Position numbers and translations under genes: made by a program. Below, piece by piece: positions 23,348 to 35,822 of a stretch of 64,000 bases of DNA. Numbering within the stretch: the first letter of the stretch is position 1; every line of letters starts with the position of its first letter. The notes below the pieces were generated by a model that had not been told where the DNA came from, made no database searches, and was given only the letters and a program-made list of their open reading frames with translations. Source of the stretch: Phallus indusiatus (taxonomy: Eukaryota > Basidiomycota > Agaricomycetes > Phallales > Phallaceae); NCBI GenBank assembly GCA_027605045.1, contig JAQFWX010000073.1, positions 122,063 to 186,062 on the forward strand, read 5' to 3'.

Positions 23348-23730
23348 TTATAGAGACTGGAAATAAAATAGGATGGAAGGGGAGGACACGTCGTTGGATA
23401 GAGTGGCTTACATAAGTGGTAACTTGCACCCACGAATCCTGACCGAGTTTGAGGCGCTGCAAGGCCGTCAAAAACGCCGAGGAGTCAATTGCAAGATAGT
23501 GCCACAATTGATACGCTACTTCTAGTGCAAGTAGTATCTTTTTCAGCCTCAACACGTCCGTTTTTTTCTGTTGTCGAACTCAACTTTTTAAACTTTCCTT
23601 CAGCTTTCGTAAGCCTGTCATGTTCAGTTCCAGCAACTCGGCGCCAATTCATATTCACGGCATCATATGGCGGATCAAAATTCAGTGGCAGCGGGTGGTC
23701 GCGGGTGGTGCACATCTGCAAATTCGTCAC
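23348..23730 (-). CDS. Possible small gene upstream of gamma-COP, frame unresolved
   Basis: Two overlapping open frames look protein-like but do not join simply. One runs from ATG 23730 through NMNWRRVAGTEHDRLTKAEG and KKLSSTTEKNGR. The other carries LKKILLALEVAYQLWHYLAI, DSSAFLTALQRLKLGQDSW and, after a GTAAGC donor and CCAG acceptor, stops at 23348-23350. The end is only 20 bp from the gamma-COP start codon. I do not recognise a family. Either an unseen short intron or a frame error separates the halves, or the second part alone is coding. Confidence 0.35.
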
Positions 23731-23793
23731 AACGCAACTTCATATTCGAGCTGGTGACGCTAGTACGAGACGGCTTGGGAGAAACCTTCCACC

Positions 23794-25746
23794 ATGCTGA
23801 AAACCCGTTCCCAGTCCAAGTTTTCAGACGACGACGAAGAATATAATACGGCCAGCGAACTCGACCACGCTTCAAGCTCTTCCCATGCTCACGTCCAAAG
23901 TTACCAGCTCGAGAGAACTGCCAGGAATGGGCACAAGGACAAGGAGGAGGAAGACGATATTCCGTTAGCACAAAGCATCCCTGGTGCACTCCGTGCTCAG
24001 AGATCTATTCGAGTTCGGGACAAGACCTATTCAGGTCCAAGAGCAACTAGAGCACAATCTCAGTCTGAAGCAAAACAAGTGCGTATCGAACGATACTATA
24101 TTCACCCACCCTGTTCCATTTATTAACTTGTATAATTCACTAAAAAAATAGTCCCCGTCTGCCACGTCTACGGAATTTACGGAAAAGCTAGCTCGTAAAT
24201 TAACCCAGTTGAAATACAACTCGTCGCCTACCAGCCCACAGCTTGCTCCAGTGTCACCTCCCACAATGCACACGAATCAGACTCAGATGCATCCATCATT
24301 CATTGATGCATCACTTCCCTCCCGTCCTTCACAGGCAATGTCACCTAACACTCAAAATACATTCTTCCCACCAGCAACTCGTCCCCGAAATAAATCACTC
24401 AGTCAGCCACATTCTCCGTTCAACATCGACTCTAATAACTATCACAAAAATGAACCGTCAACGCATTCTCGCCCGTCTACGGCTCAATTTCCTTCTAGTA
24501 AAACATCACAAAACATCCAATTGTCTACCGATTTGTCGGCTAGATCAGCTTCACTACCCTTCGATGGAGCACAAACAATGCCTGTACGCGCCAGATCAAA
24601 ATCTTTTAGCTCGTTGGCAAAACCATCCAGTCGTCCATCTCAACCCAATGACCAAGTTCATAAACCGCCTCCCCTTCCCAACCTTCGTCCAATGCATTCA
24701 ATACCCACCCCTGCGCCGCCAGATAGCAACGCGTTGCAGCAACGCATTTTCATTGATTCAATGCAGCGATTCAACAACGTCATGATTCGTCCCCTCACTT
24801 CTGCCTACGAGATTATTAAAACAGTAGCAAATCAAGGCGAATTAGGTAGTAACGGCAACATAAAGGACTGGATGTTATGGGAAATTGTCCACGACTTTGG
24901 TTTAGGTGGGTCTTCTCTTGACATGAATCATTTTCAGGATCCTCTTCTCATACAATGAAGAACGACCTATCCGATACTATGAACGCCCGAGTGAAATTTA
25001 CGCTTCATGGAATTCTGATATGAGATTAAACGCTTTCATGCTTAAAAAAACCCCTTTATCATCAATATTGGCTCCGGAAAAGATACCCAGTAGTTCACCA
25101 ACCATTTCCGGTTATGTTCAATGGGAATCTAAACGCGGCAAATGGAACAAACGATGGATGGAATTAAGTGAACATAGTATATGGTTATCGAAACGCAACA
25201 CAGTATGCATTTTCCGTCCCAACCATGTTTTCTGATATACCAATTTGCATCTCATTCTAGGGCAAAGATCGGACTTTCCTATGTTCTGTTTCCAACTTTG
25301 ACTGTTATTTCATGTCGCGGCAATATAAAGCTCCCAGAAACTTTATTTTCGCACTGAAATCAACCGATAGTCTGACCATGTTCGAAAATCCCGCTGATTA
25401 CCTACACGTTTTCTCTTGCGATCCAAAGGATGGTGTCCGCTGGACACAGGCAATATTGCTTGCTAGGGTAAGCCATTTAATCACAAAAAGACAAGCAAAA
25501 TATTTGACATACGAGAAACAGTCCTACGTGCTTCACAAAGAAAGGACCGTACTTTTTACCAACTCACCGGCACCCATGACACCTACGACACCAATGAACC
25601 CCAACCCGCATCCTGATCACCACGATCGTAAAAAATCTTTGAGCCTGAAAAAACCCTTACTTGAGCTTACAAAAACACGCCGGAACGAAACCAAGGATAG
25701 TAACAAAGAACTTTTCCAGTCTGGATCTTTGCTGGCAAGATCATAG
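23794..25746 (+). CDS. RA-PH domain protein (MRL/Grb7-like arrangement)
   Basis: A Ras-association domain directly followed by a pleckstrin-homology domain suggests a Ras/Rap effector that binds membranes, as in the MRL and Grb7 families that act on actin and polarity. From MLKTRSQSKFSDDDEE, the first 300 residues are Ser/Pro-rich and disordered. The RA-like part includes WMLWEIVHDFGL and ERPIRYYERPSEIYASWN. The PH domain is ISGYVQWESKRGKWNKRW through YKAPRNFIFALKSTDSL to GVRWTQAILLAR, with its closing Trp present. Five introns keep the frame; one interrupts the RA part at 24904-24956. The Lys-rich tail ends SGSLLARS at 25744-25746. Function in fungi is inferred. Confidence 0.8.
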
Positions 25747-26059
25747 ACATGTACATACATACCCCCCCCGTTTTGCATCAAGAGGGTGCAGTGTATTTAT
25801 ATTCGCAGACAGAATTAGTCTACGACTTTGTTATAAAAGTCTTTTCCAATAATAACGATGTTCTTCTACTTAAGACTATTATTCCGCAAAGTCTATATAT
25901 ATTAGCTGGTGTGCAATATGAAAATTCCTCTCCTAATTTCCTCAACGGGTATTATCTACATTTTGAACGCGCTCCAAAAATATATATGTTATGTATACAT
26001 CACACATATAGACACAAACACGCTGCAGTCCTCCAAAATGAATTCACATTCCCTTGATC
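25747..26059. other. Convergent intergenic region, RA-PH / VHS-GAT
   Basis: A/T-rich 3' space between two convergent genes; no gene or strong repeat seen. Confidence 0.5.
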
Positions 26060-27934
26060 TTAAAACAACTCCGCCAGATCCGCAAACGGATCCTTGTTAC
26101 TCCGCTGTGTCTGATGCGGTGGACTCTGGGAAGAGTATGGCGTTTGGTATGATGGTGTTGGTGTAGATGATGACTGGAATAACGAGGGCGTAGGTTGAGG
26201 TGAGGTAGGGAGAGCTATTCCACCTTGAGGAGGAAGTGAAAACAAGGCGTTTCCATTTCCATTATTATTATTGTTACCGGATGCTAAAAGTGATAATGGC
26301 GGTGTTTGTGATGATGGGACAGTATGGGGTATGTAATGAGGAGGAGGAGAATTGACCGTGCTACCACCGCCAAAGATACTCGCTAAGTCATTCGCTGTAG
26401 TCTGTGCTGTCATTTGTGCTGATGTTGATGGTTCATCGTCTAAAAGATTGATAAGATCTCCCGACTGTGATTGCGATTGAGCCCTTGATCTGTATAAACA
26501 TGGAGATTTGAAGGGGAAGGGGAGGTTATGAAGACATACGAGGAACCCATTAAATTGGCCGGAACAACATTGGCAACCCCATCATAATCACCTTTCTTGA
26601 AGGCTTCAAACCGTGTGAGAGTATTGTTGATCTGATCATTGATTTGCAAAAAGGTGGCTACGTGGAAAAATTGTCAAAAAGGCTAATTCTGGAAAGAAAA
26701 CAGGTTTAACCTACCTAGAGATTCGGAATCATCCGACTCCGCATCGGAAATCCATTTTTGTATCTTTGGTCGAGCGGACAACAGTGGAGCGGCGACTTGC
26801 TATAAAATTCATGAAGCGGGTGAGAGCGCACACGTATGCTCAGATGGTACATACATCATATACATCTCCAGCTGCCCATTTCTCTTTTTTCTCCCTGTCG
26901 ACGTTATCCAACATCTCATTCAGCAATATAACTTTCTGTTCAAGTTTTTCGAGATCCTTCAATGCTTGTGTCCGGTAGTTAGGTTTAGCATCGGGGTCCT
27001 AAACTTGCATTAAGCAACATGATTAAGGCTCAATGATCGTGTATACTCACAGCGCCCGCCATTATTTTCATGAGTTCCTGCGCGGCCGCGAGATCTCTTG
27101 GTGTTCCTCGACGAATCAATTCTTGTAGTTTCTATAAAAGAGTGAATACATGTAATGAAACAGAACTATGTTACTTACGGCGGCCTGTGCCTCTCTATCT
27201 TCAGACTCCAATTCTTCCGCATTCTTGAGCTCTTGCTTGAAAATTGTACAATATCAGTTTTGCCACGATCTTTAAAACCAAACGAGGTACTTGCGCACAG
27301 ATCCGCTAGCAAGAGCCGAATTATTCCTCTGTAACTCACGAAATCTATAGCCTAATAAAAAAAAAAGACCGTTTGAGTAATATTCACATTAAAAGGGGAG
27401 AATGGAATACACACCCTTGAAACTTAAAAGGCGATGCATATCTCTAATATTCCCAAGATCTTCCTTCCACCTGGACGTGACACATATGCCTTCTTTCCAA
27501 CCGTGTATAGTGGACAAAATCCTCGACATGACGGGACCAGCCGAGACCGGTGGCCGTTCCGGAAACCGACGGACAAGTTCGTTCAAAAATTCTTTAGTAG
27601 CGATTTGCAAATGGAACGGATAACCGCACGATTCGACTAGTGTATCAAGAAGCGAGAGAGCGAGTAACGATACGTGGGGATTACGATGGTTGACCAGTCT
27701 AACGATACTCATTGCAGCTTCTCGGGGCCTACAGGAAAAAGAGAGATAAACCAGTAAGTGAGATGATGATTGAAGAGTGACTACGTTAACTTACGTATTA
27801 GCTTTCTTCTTGTTGATGTATTCCGCCAACTCGAGCTGAACGGCATAATTCGGTTCATGAAGTGTCGGATCGCATGCGCGGTAAACCAAATTAACAACGG
27901 GGGACATACTCGCAAATGCGCCTAGATCTACCAT
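26060..27934 (-). CDS. VHS-GAT domain sorting adaptor (GGA/TOM1-like), without a gamma-ear
   Basis: VHS-GAT proteins bind cargo, ARF and ubiquitin and sort proteins at the trans-Golgi network and endosomes. The start at 27934 leads to SPVVNLVYRACDPTLHEPNY, then EAAMSIVRLVNHRNPHVSLL and KEFLNELVRRFPERPP (VHS). The GAT part has RRGTPRDLAAAQELMKIMAG, YRTQALKDLEKLEQKVILLN, EMLDNVD and LQINDQINNTLTRFEAFKKG. After that comes only a Ser/Pro/Asn-rich tail that ends in KDPFADLAELF. Classical GGAs carry a C-terminal ear; none is present here, so this is either an ear-less GGA or a TOM1-type protein. The DPF near the end could bind an adaptor ear. Confidence 0.85.
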
Positions 27935-28089
27935 AGTTCAAGGATTTGCAAGATAGTAAAAATGGGTAATATAAAATAAGGATAAGGACCAGGTTTCGGC
28001 TGTTTTGGAGAAAAGGGAACACACGTTTAAGTAATGTGACATGACTTCTCCGGTCACGTCTAAAAACGCCTTGCTCTGCGAAAGCGTTC

Positions 28090-29484
28090 ATGTCGGCACC
28101 ATCGACGACAACAACAACGACGACAACGACAGATCTTAAGGATTCAATTGAGAAGCATAATGAAGTGTTCGAATCGCTTCTTCGACTTATACCCGCAAAA
28201 CATTATTTAGCTCGTGACGCAGATGAGGAAGAAGAGGTATAGTAAAACCTTGGCTCCCAAAAAAAAATTGACATGTATTCCTATTCAATTTCTCTAGCTC
28301 GCATCTAAATATCACAAGAACTCTAAAAAACAAAAGAACCCAAAACAAGTCATAAAAGAGGCTTCCAAAAAGGCTAAGAAAGCCAAGGTATGCATTGTAA
28401 CACGAATCCAGCGTATCATGTCTAACGGCGTCTCGCAAAGCTCGATCCCAGTAACCATAAAACCGTCCTTGACATTCAAAGAGAAAAGGCTGAGGCTGAG
28501 GGAGAAGAACTCAATGATAACGAAGATTCAAACCAAAGTGATGTTGACAACGAAACGTCCGATTTGGTTCCCATGCCGGCACCCGTCGGGATAGAATCAT
28601 TGCGTGAAAAATTGCATGCCAAGATGGCTTCATTACGACATTACGGTCCCAAGACTCAACAAGATGGTGGGGGTGAAAGTAAAGATGCACTGCTAGAAGA
28701 ACGTCGTCGTAGACGGGCCGAGCTTCGAGAGAACAGGAGAAAGGGGACAAGGGAGAGAATTAAAAATGAAAAGCGACATTCATCTACAAAAGAGAAAGAC
28801 AAGGATAATAAATCGCGTAACGCCGGGCCAACAAAAGTGCGTGCTTTTACTGCTGCAAAACAGGAATTCTAACTAAATGTTCTTTTCTATAGCTACTGGT
28901 ACCTGGAACTTCTCAAAACGATGACCCAGAGCCATCATCATCAACAACAGAGGCCACCAAAAAAATAGATCTCACGACCGTTACCTTTAACAATGTAATA
29001 GCAGCAGCATCGACATCCAACGGCACCAAAATGCATCACAAACACAAATTGGCATCGGATCCCAAGACAGCGCTAGCACAGCTCGAAGCGCGAAAAGCCA
29101 AGCTAGGAGATCTCCCCGAAGAAAAGCGAGAAAGTGTACAAGAGCGAGAAAAATGGGAAAAGGCAGGGTTAAGATTAGAAGGAACTAAAGTGCGGGATGA
29201 CGTGACGAGACTGAAGAAGGCTGTCAAGAGGAAAGGAAAAGAGAAAGAGAAAAGCCGAAAGGAGTGGTGAGTAAAAAATTTCTCGAGGGTGACGGTGTCT
29301 TTACCTTTGTTTTTTTTTCCCAAGGGACGAACGGAAGCAAAAGCTCAAGGCGAATATGGAAGCGCGACAGAAGAAACGGACAGATAATATTGCAATGCGC
29401 AAAGAAAGGCGAGACGACAAGAAGAAGGGAGGAGGCAAGGCTAGACCAGGATTTGAGGGAAAACGGTTCGGAAAGAGTAAATAA
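28090..29484 (+). CDS. RRP14: SURF6 family ribosome biogenesis factor
   Basis: SURF6/Rrp14 is a nucleolar protein needed for pre-rRNA processing and 60S/40S assembly. The start at 28090 gives MSAPST followed by a run of threonines, then [20 protein letters not shown]. The central region has [20 protein letters not shown] and the basic block [19 protein letters not shown]. The family C-terminal domain follows: [49 protein letters not shown] and [20 protein letters not shown], ending [16 protein letters not shown] at 29482-29484. Lys/Arg content is very high, as normal. Four short introns join cleanly. Confidence 0.93.
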
Positions 29485-29929
29485 CCAACCCGTTTTGCGC
29501 ATCATATCATGGCATATCGTATATATATATTTACATACATTACATATAATAATAAATATTGTTCAAGAACCCAATTAATGAATTGTTGTTTTCGGTGCGG
29601 TCTTGAGAGAGAAGCAATAATACATTGGACAGTGTGTGTTGTTTTTTTTTATAACAAGAATTTCAAAAAAAAAGTACACGTAAATGCTGATAATGCAGAC
29701 CAGACTAATACTGTATGTAATGAGATATTGCAGAGAGGAAAAGTACACGAGAGCAAAAAAAAAAAAGGGAGAAAAGGGCAGGAGATCGAAGGGTATAATA
29801 AGGAACAGAATATTTTAGGTTAGTCGGACAAGGAAAGCTAGATAGATATATAACATAGCAGTAGTTGAAACAGAGGAAGAGAGAGAAGAAGAGACGGAGA
29901 TAGAAAAAAAAATATATTATTATTTTTAA
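29485..29929. other. Convergent intergenic region, SURF6 / homeobox
   Basis: A-rich, low-complexity 3' sequence, including a TATATATATTT run near 29520 and poly-A tracts near 29667 and 29760. No gene seen. Confidence 0.55.
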
Positions 29930-31457
29930 TTATAAAGAATCAGTGTGAGAAGTGAAATAGCGGGGGGCCAAATCTCGGGGAGAGTTGAATTGAGAATACG
30001 ACGACTGGTAGTCGGGATATGGAGGGGGAGGGGGAGCTGAATTGGGGTAGGATAGTCTGCGATCCTGGGGATAGATAGGATGCGACTGAGCCTGATAACG
30101 GGGAGCGGCTGAGGCAGAGTCCGGGTAGTAAGGTGGGTCGTAAAGACGTAAAGTGTGAGTATCCTGAGACGGATGAGGAGGGGGACGACGAATCATGCCC
30201 GGGACGGTGTGAGGGGGCGCATACACGTGGGATGGGTACATGGAACCGATTTGTCTGGGGAGTGAGCGATATGGGTCTGAAGTGACAGACGACGCGCTTT
30301 GTGGTTTATTGGCTGGAGCAAGAATTCGTCGACGAGCCTGGGGGGGAAGGGAGGTTAAGAATGAAAGCATGTATTATTTCCGGGATAAACTTACATTGAT
30401 CATCCAGTTGGAGACTTGACTCATGCTGAGCTTTGTGCGATTGCATAAATCGCGCTTTTCGTCTTCGCTCGGATAAGGGTGATCCGAATGAGCATGTAGC
30501 CACTCTTTGAGGAGATCTGTGGTATGCTTTGGGAGCTTTCCACGGGGACGACGAACTGGCTGGGAGGCGTCTTGTGGCTGAGATTGCTGTGATGAGATGG
30601 AATGGGAATGGGAGGTGGTTGGGGAAGTGGCGGGGGAAGTGGCACCTGTGGGAGTGAGTTGCTGGTGGTGGTGCGGGGAGGGCGGGGACATGGCTGGAGA
30701 GCGACGACGCTTTGGAGAGTGGTCGAGAGGTGGGGATACAGAAGCAGAGTGATGAGATGATGAAGATGGATGGTGAATATGGTGAACGTGATGATGAGAG
30801 TGAGAATGCTGCTGCTGTTGCTGCTGTTGAATATCGTTGGACCAGGGAATGGTAGAAAACTGAGGAGAGTCTGAAGGGGCGACGCTGTAAGGACTATTGC
30901 TCGTGGCTGGGGTTGTGGCACCAGGACCACCATTAGGTGAAGCACCATGGCCACCACTGCCACCTAGATTATCAAGACCAATAGCAGGGAAAGAATAGGA
31001 AGACAGATGGTGAGACGCCACTGCTATTCCTGGAGTTGAGCGACGGTTGGAAAGAGACAAATCTGAGATCATGGAGGGGCGACGGGTGAATGAGTCGACT
31101 GGCTCAAGGAGCTGGTCCAGACCTGGAAGAGATGGTTTTCGGATGGGGTCGAGAGCACTGAGATCTGGTTCTGTGGCGGGACTGTTTGACTCGGAGGTGG
31201 TCGAGTCTGACATTCGGCGATCAGAATAAATGTCCGTTGGAGTGGGATATAACATTCTTTGAGGGAATGATTCAGGAATTGCTCCTAGTATATGCAGCAG
31301 TAAAAGTATTACTCACGACTTGTCAGAGGCAAACAGGGGATCAATGTCTTTTGACCTAAATACATATGTAGACGCGTCTTGTTAGGATGAATCGAGTATC
31401 AGAGTGTCAATCGTGTTGTGTTGCTCACCAGGCAGAATATACGAGCGTATCCGACAT
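29930..31457 (-). CDS. TALE-class homeodomain transcription factor
   Basis: A nuclear DNA-binding protein. The start at 31457 (MSDTLVYSAW) is joined by two introns to SKDIDPLFASDKS and MLYPTPTDIYSDRRMSDST; both acceptors keep the frame. The homeodomain reads RRPRGKLPKHTTDLLKEWLH, SDHPYPSEDEKRDLCNRTKL, SMSQVSNWMIN, with an intron, then ARRRI. The PYP three-residue extension between helices 1 and 2 defines the TALE class, and W-x-I-N-A-R-R is intact in helix 3. N-terminal low-complexity parts include a Gln run and a His-rich stretch at about 30740-30830. The C-terminus is rich in Pro, Tyr and Ser. In mushrooms homeodomain factors steer development; which one this is I cannot say. About 8 kb of non-coding DNA lies upstream. 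Confidence 0.9.
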
Positions 31458-31628
31458 GAGAAGTGTGTGTCTGTCGTATATCGTTTTTTTGGTTTTGTGA
31501 ATTTTGAGTCGATGGAGTGATCTGCGAGATTTGTTGACTTTGTCTGTACTTTATAGCAATCGAGATGATATACGACCAATAAATTATAATATATAAAATT
31601 ATAATAAATAGATAATATGATCATGGAT

Positions 31629-31652
31629 AATAATAATAATATTATTATTATT
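31629..31652. repeat. Perfect AAT/ATT trinucleotide palindrome
   Basis: Four copies of AAT are followed directly by four copies of ATT, a 24-bp perfect inverted repeat able to extrude as a hairpin. It lies 172 bp upstream of the homeobox start codon, inside its proximal promoter or 5' UTR. Confidence 0.7.
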
Positions 31653-34600
31653 TTGAATTCCCCGGAGGCGAACAAGCGGCAGTGCATAACATATTCAATA
31701 GAGTCGCGTCTCGGCGTCTGTTTAATTGAGCGAGATCTCTCTCTCTTCTCTCTCGCTCTTTCTCTCTCTGCCAGTGCTCTGCGTAATAGTCTCCCTCACT
31801 TATCCGGGTCAATGGCTTCGGCTGGCGTCCTTCTTCGGCACAGCACTTCCTCATTTGGTCATATGAAATTGCCCTCGAAATCCAACGGACCAAGATGCGA
31901 TCGACTCTCGCTTATACGTACTATATACACTCTCTCTTCCCTTCCCTTTGCCTCTTCCACCACCACTCTACCTCCGTGCCTGGAAAGTCCAGCAAAAAAA
32001 AAAAACCTCCGTTTTGACTGCTATCTCCATATTAGGCAATCCAGACCTATAATTTTTATTTTTTTGGATATACCGCTTCTCTCGCTCGCTCTGTTTTGTA
32101 GTGTCCTTCCCTCCCGTCCTCCGAGCACTTCGGGGCCAAAACAGATTCATTCTAATTTCTCCCCTCCATCCCCGACTATCCATGTTTCTTCTTTCTTCTT
32201 GGCACCCTTTGTGTGCGTCTGTGGTCTGTGCGCGTGCAGCAGTACCTCCCACCATTCCCGCCATCCAATCGTCATCCACCAGCCCACCATCCCACCATTC
32301 CCGCCTCTCTCCCCCCTCCTTCTTCTGATCTCCCATTTTCCCGTTCTCACACCTCATCATCACCTCATCACTTCATCATCATCCATCTCTTCGTCTATCT
32401 ACACGTGATCATTGCTAATCGGTTCCCCCCCTTGGTCTAGTAAATACCAAACAATGATAAATAATACTACAATGCAGTACATTCCAATGCAAATACCACC
32501 CAGCAAAGGGCGCCCTTTTGTTAGGGATCGCCACCTTAATTCGTCCAAGGATCTGCTCGCTAAGATAGGGACCTCTGATAGATGGATGGATGGAGTATGG
32601 AATAGATAGATGATATCTAAATACACATAATACATTACTGATAAACAAAAACAGAGAACATGGTGCGTAGAACAATAATATTCGTTTCTACACTCCCTCA
32701 TCCCCCCTTGCCATACAATAAAGTACTCACTTTTTTGGTTCCTCCACATCAAGTCGGGTCGAATAACTCCCTTTCATTATAACCGAACTAACCCATCATT
32801 TTCAAAATCTCTTACTCTTTCTCGCATTCGCGTTCGACTCTTCGCGCTGATGATAATGATGTCGATGATTGATGATGAGTCGGTGGTAGTGGATAATGAA
32901 AAAAGAAAACAAATTAAAATAAATTTTATATATATGTATAAAACACGTACACCCAGTTGGGATCGACACACTCCCACACCATATATGTACATATTATCAA
33001 TAATTATTAATAAAATACACCTTAGACTGGCTGATAAGCCAGTAGCAGGGCGCCGCGTGAGATGCATGGGAGAGAGAGTAAAGAGTAAGAGGTAAGAGAG
33101 AGAGAGAGTCTGTAATTATGGAACGCTGCCCCATCACCGCTTTTGTAAAATCACCGGTCATGCACTCTGCGTAGATTCTCCAAGTATCCTAATTGCGCTG
33201 TGCATACATGGTATACAAACACCCACACGTACATACACAACACAGCAGCAGCAGCACCGGCGCGCTAAGGGCTGTGTTGACCGCAACCGCAACCAGTCAA
33301 ACACACTCAGTTTTTGGAAAATCAATTCCAGAGCTAGTAATATACTCGTGTTGATCAAAAAGCCCTAATGTCCGTTTCATTTTTTTTTTGTTTTCTTATC
33401 CCTAAAACAGTCATATTTCAAACACAACGACCAGTTAGTAGCAACCCGATACTCATTTATTGATTCATTCATTACGGGCTCTTGAGGGAATTTCATTAAG
33501 CATTTTATGCATACATCAACGTATCATCATCCCATCATAAATTATCGGAAGAAGTTGCTCGACTACTTCGCACTGTCTATATATAGTTACATTACATTAC
33601 CCCAGCCCATCCCAAATCATAATCTCAGAATCTGGATCTCAAATCCTTTTTTCAACTGCGTGATCATGAGTCAGTGCCACAAACTCTCCTGAAAAGAAAA
33701 AAAAACACACATACATATACATTGCTATCAAGCACCAATAGTGAGAAAATACTCCCTCTTCCCCTATATCAGGTTTCGATGGAACCAGAATCCGATCCGA
33801 TGACCACAAAGTAAGACTAGAATACACACTCGTTCATAGTATACGACCGTCCAGAGAAATGCCACGATATATGAAAGAGAGAAAAGAAGCATAAAGCATA
33901 ATAAATACTATTCCCCCTCGAAATGAAAAAGAGAACGCCAAGATCCTCAGGTATAATCTAGCATGAATTTCAATTTCGTATTCCGACCACAATCCGCGAT
34001 ACACACACCTCTCTCTTTGCATAAACCAAATGTTTTGTCTTTTTGAAATTTCTCTCAGGTCATTACGGAGATTGATATAATCAAATAATCATCATGATTC
34101 TGGTAAAAAAAAATAATATGACTTGAAGATCACTTGTTTTGGGCTGAAACAAACAGTTGATAGAAGGAAAAGAAATCGAAAAAGCAAACAACTCCCAGTT
34201 TTCTTTTTTTTCCAGATTATCATAATAGGGCGCGCTGATACATAAATCAACCATTCAATTTAAACCCGGTCTCAACGGTCAAAAAAAACTCGGCCGCACA
34301 ATAAGAGGCAAACCGCTCCCGAATTGAGGCTGTTGTCAGTCTTATTTTTTCTTCGAACGAGTTCGGCGCGCCGAGTTTCACCACCACCAACTAAACGAAA
34401 ATGAAATTCGTGTATGTACACTTATCTTACTCTAGACATCTTCGTAGTAACTCATCGCCCTATCGGTGGTACTTCATGCCCTTTGGTGCTTCCCAAAGAT
34501 GCAATTCAGGACACAACGGTTTGTTGACTTAACAAGTGGGTTGGCATCCAATAGCAAGGCACCCACACTTGGCGGCCCGCACGGAACTCTAATACTTGCG

Positions 34601-35734
34601 ACTCTCGCGACCTTGCGATCCATTCGTCATCCCTTCCCCCCTTTGAATCCACCTCCAGAGGTGGTTCCTTTTTCAGCCCCAACCTCGATTTATAAGGAAA
34701 AAGAAATGATTATGATTCCGGCATGGCAATATGGTCCTTTTCAAACGGGGCATTCGAAGTCGCATGCATCCATGGAACTGATGCGCAATCATGGCAATGG
34801 CATGTGTTCTGACTTCAAAAAAAGGAGTTACCAAAACGCGGCAACTCATCGACATAATCTTTGCCAATCCTGAAACTCTATATACATGCAAATAAGCACC
34901 GTTTTTTTAGCGGTAGCTCCAGGTTCCTTTTTCAACAATCAAAGGTCTCGAACGTGGTCAGCTTAGGATCGCTAACCCTGGCACAGGCTGCAGGTTAATC
35001 CGAATATCGACATGGACGGAGCGAGAATAAAACACGGCACTAAAAACTCTCCGAGGGTTTTCCACACGCACACTCACCAGTGGCTGGCTTACTTTAGTTA
35101 GCCTAGTTATCAGTGGCTTTTTCGAACTCTAGCCCTCAGGCTTGTTTTTACAACGGAGAACGAAGACATCTTTTTCTCGTATACCGGTGCAGTATTACTT
35201 GATACTTCTCTTCTTCCATCGCCCATGTTAGGTTTAGTCCACCCCGGAGGAACACCACAGCTATTATATTATATTAAAAGCCGATCTTAGCTTTTTTTTC
35301 ACAGCAAGGAGGGATTGAGCTCAGAACGCACTTGTCGCTTGTTGTTTACACTGTATATGAGAGAATCTACGCCACCGTTTGAAAAGCATAAAAAGGTGAA
35401 ACTCGAGAAAGAGAAAGGAAAGAGGTCCCTTACTTACTTAACCAGCGATCCATTCCGGATCTCATTTGATGGATGCATAACGAATTATCGCTTTTCTTCT
35501 CAAAAATTCTTGGAAACGGGTGCTTTAAGAAAAAAAGCCACCACCTTGTGTGTGCTCTCGTCACATTGGGTCCTAGATAGAAAACAACAAGAACCTTATT
35601 CCACTGAATTGCGCCGCTTTTCGTATTTCGTCTACTTTTTTTTTCCCAGCAGAAGAAGCAAAGTCGAGGTACGCCGCATTGAAATAATAATCACCATCAT
35701 AGAACTCTCGCGCCCAAAGTATTAATAGCACCAA

Positions 35735-35822
35735 TGTAAATGTAAGGTATGTAAGGTATGGTATGTATGTATGTATATAGATTTGCTGGAGCGTTCGATA
35801 TACACACACACATACATACATT
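35735..35822. repeat. GTAT/CATA tetranucleotide tracts in inverted order
   Basis: GTAAGGTAT is repeated twice, followed by about four GTAT units to 35777. About 20 bp later TATACACACACACATACATA runs from 35799. The GTAT tract and the CATA tract are in inverted orientation and could pair. This is simple-sequence repeat DNA in the gene-poor block. Confidence 0.6.

Noticed and set aside
24243..24785. 180-codon frame inside the RA-PH gene
   Set aside because: It is the +1 frame of the Ser/Pro-rich region; the other frame continues into the RA and PH domains.
30421..30963. 180-codon minus-strand frame inside the homeobox gene
   Set aside because: An alternative frame of the same exon; the homeodomain is in the other frame.
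31617..32408. 263-codon open frame on the plus strand in the gene-poor block
   Set aside because: It is translated CT-rich and AT-repeat DNA, low complexity (Ser, Leu, Pro, Ile/Asn runs), with no family resemblance, and lies in the homeobox promoter region.
34466..34873. 135-codon open frame in the gene-poor block
   Set aside because: Composition is mixed but no domain, no splice support and no neighbour logic; consistent with chance in 8 kb of AT-moderate DNA.
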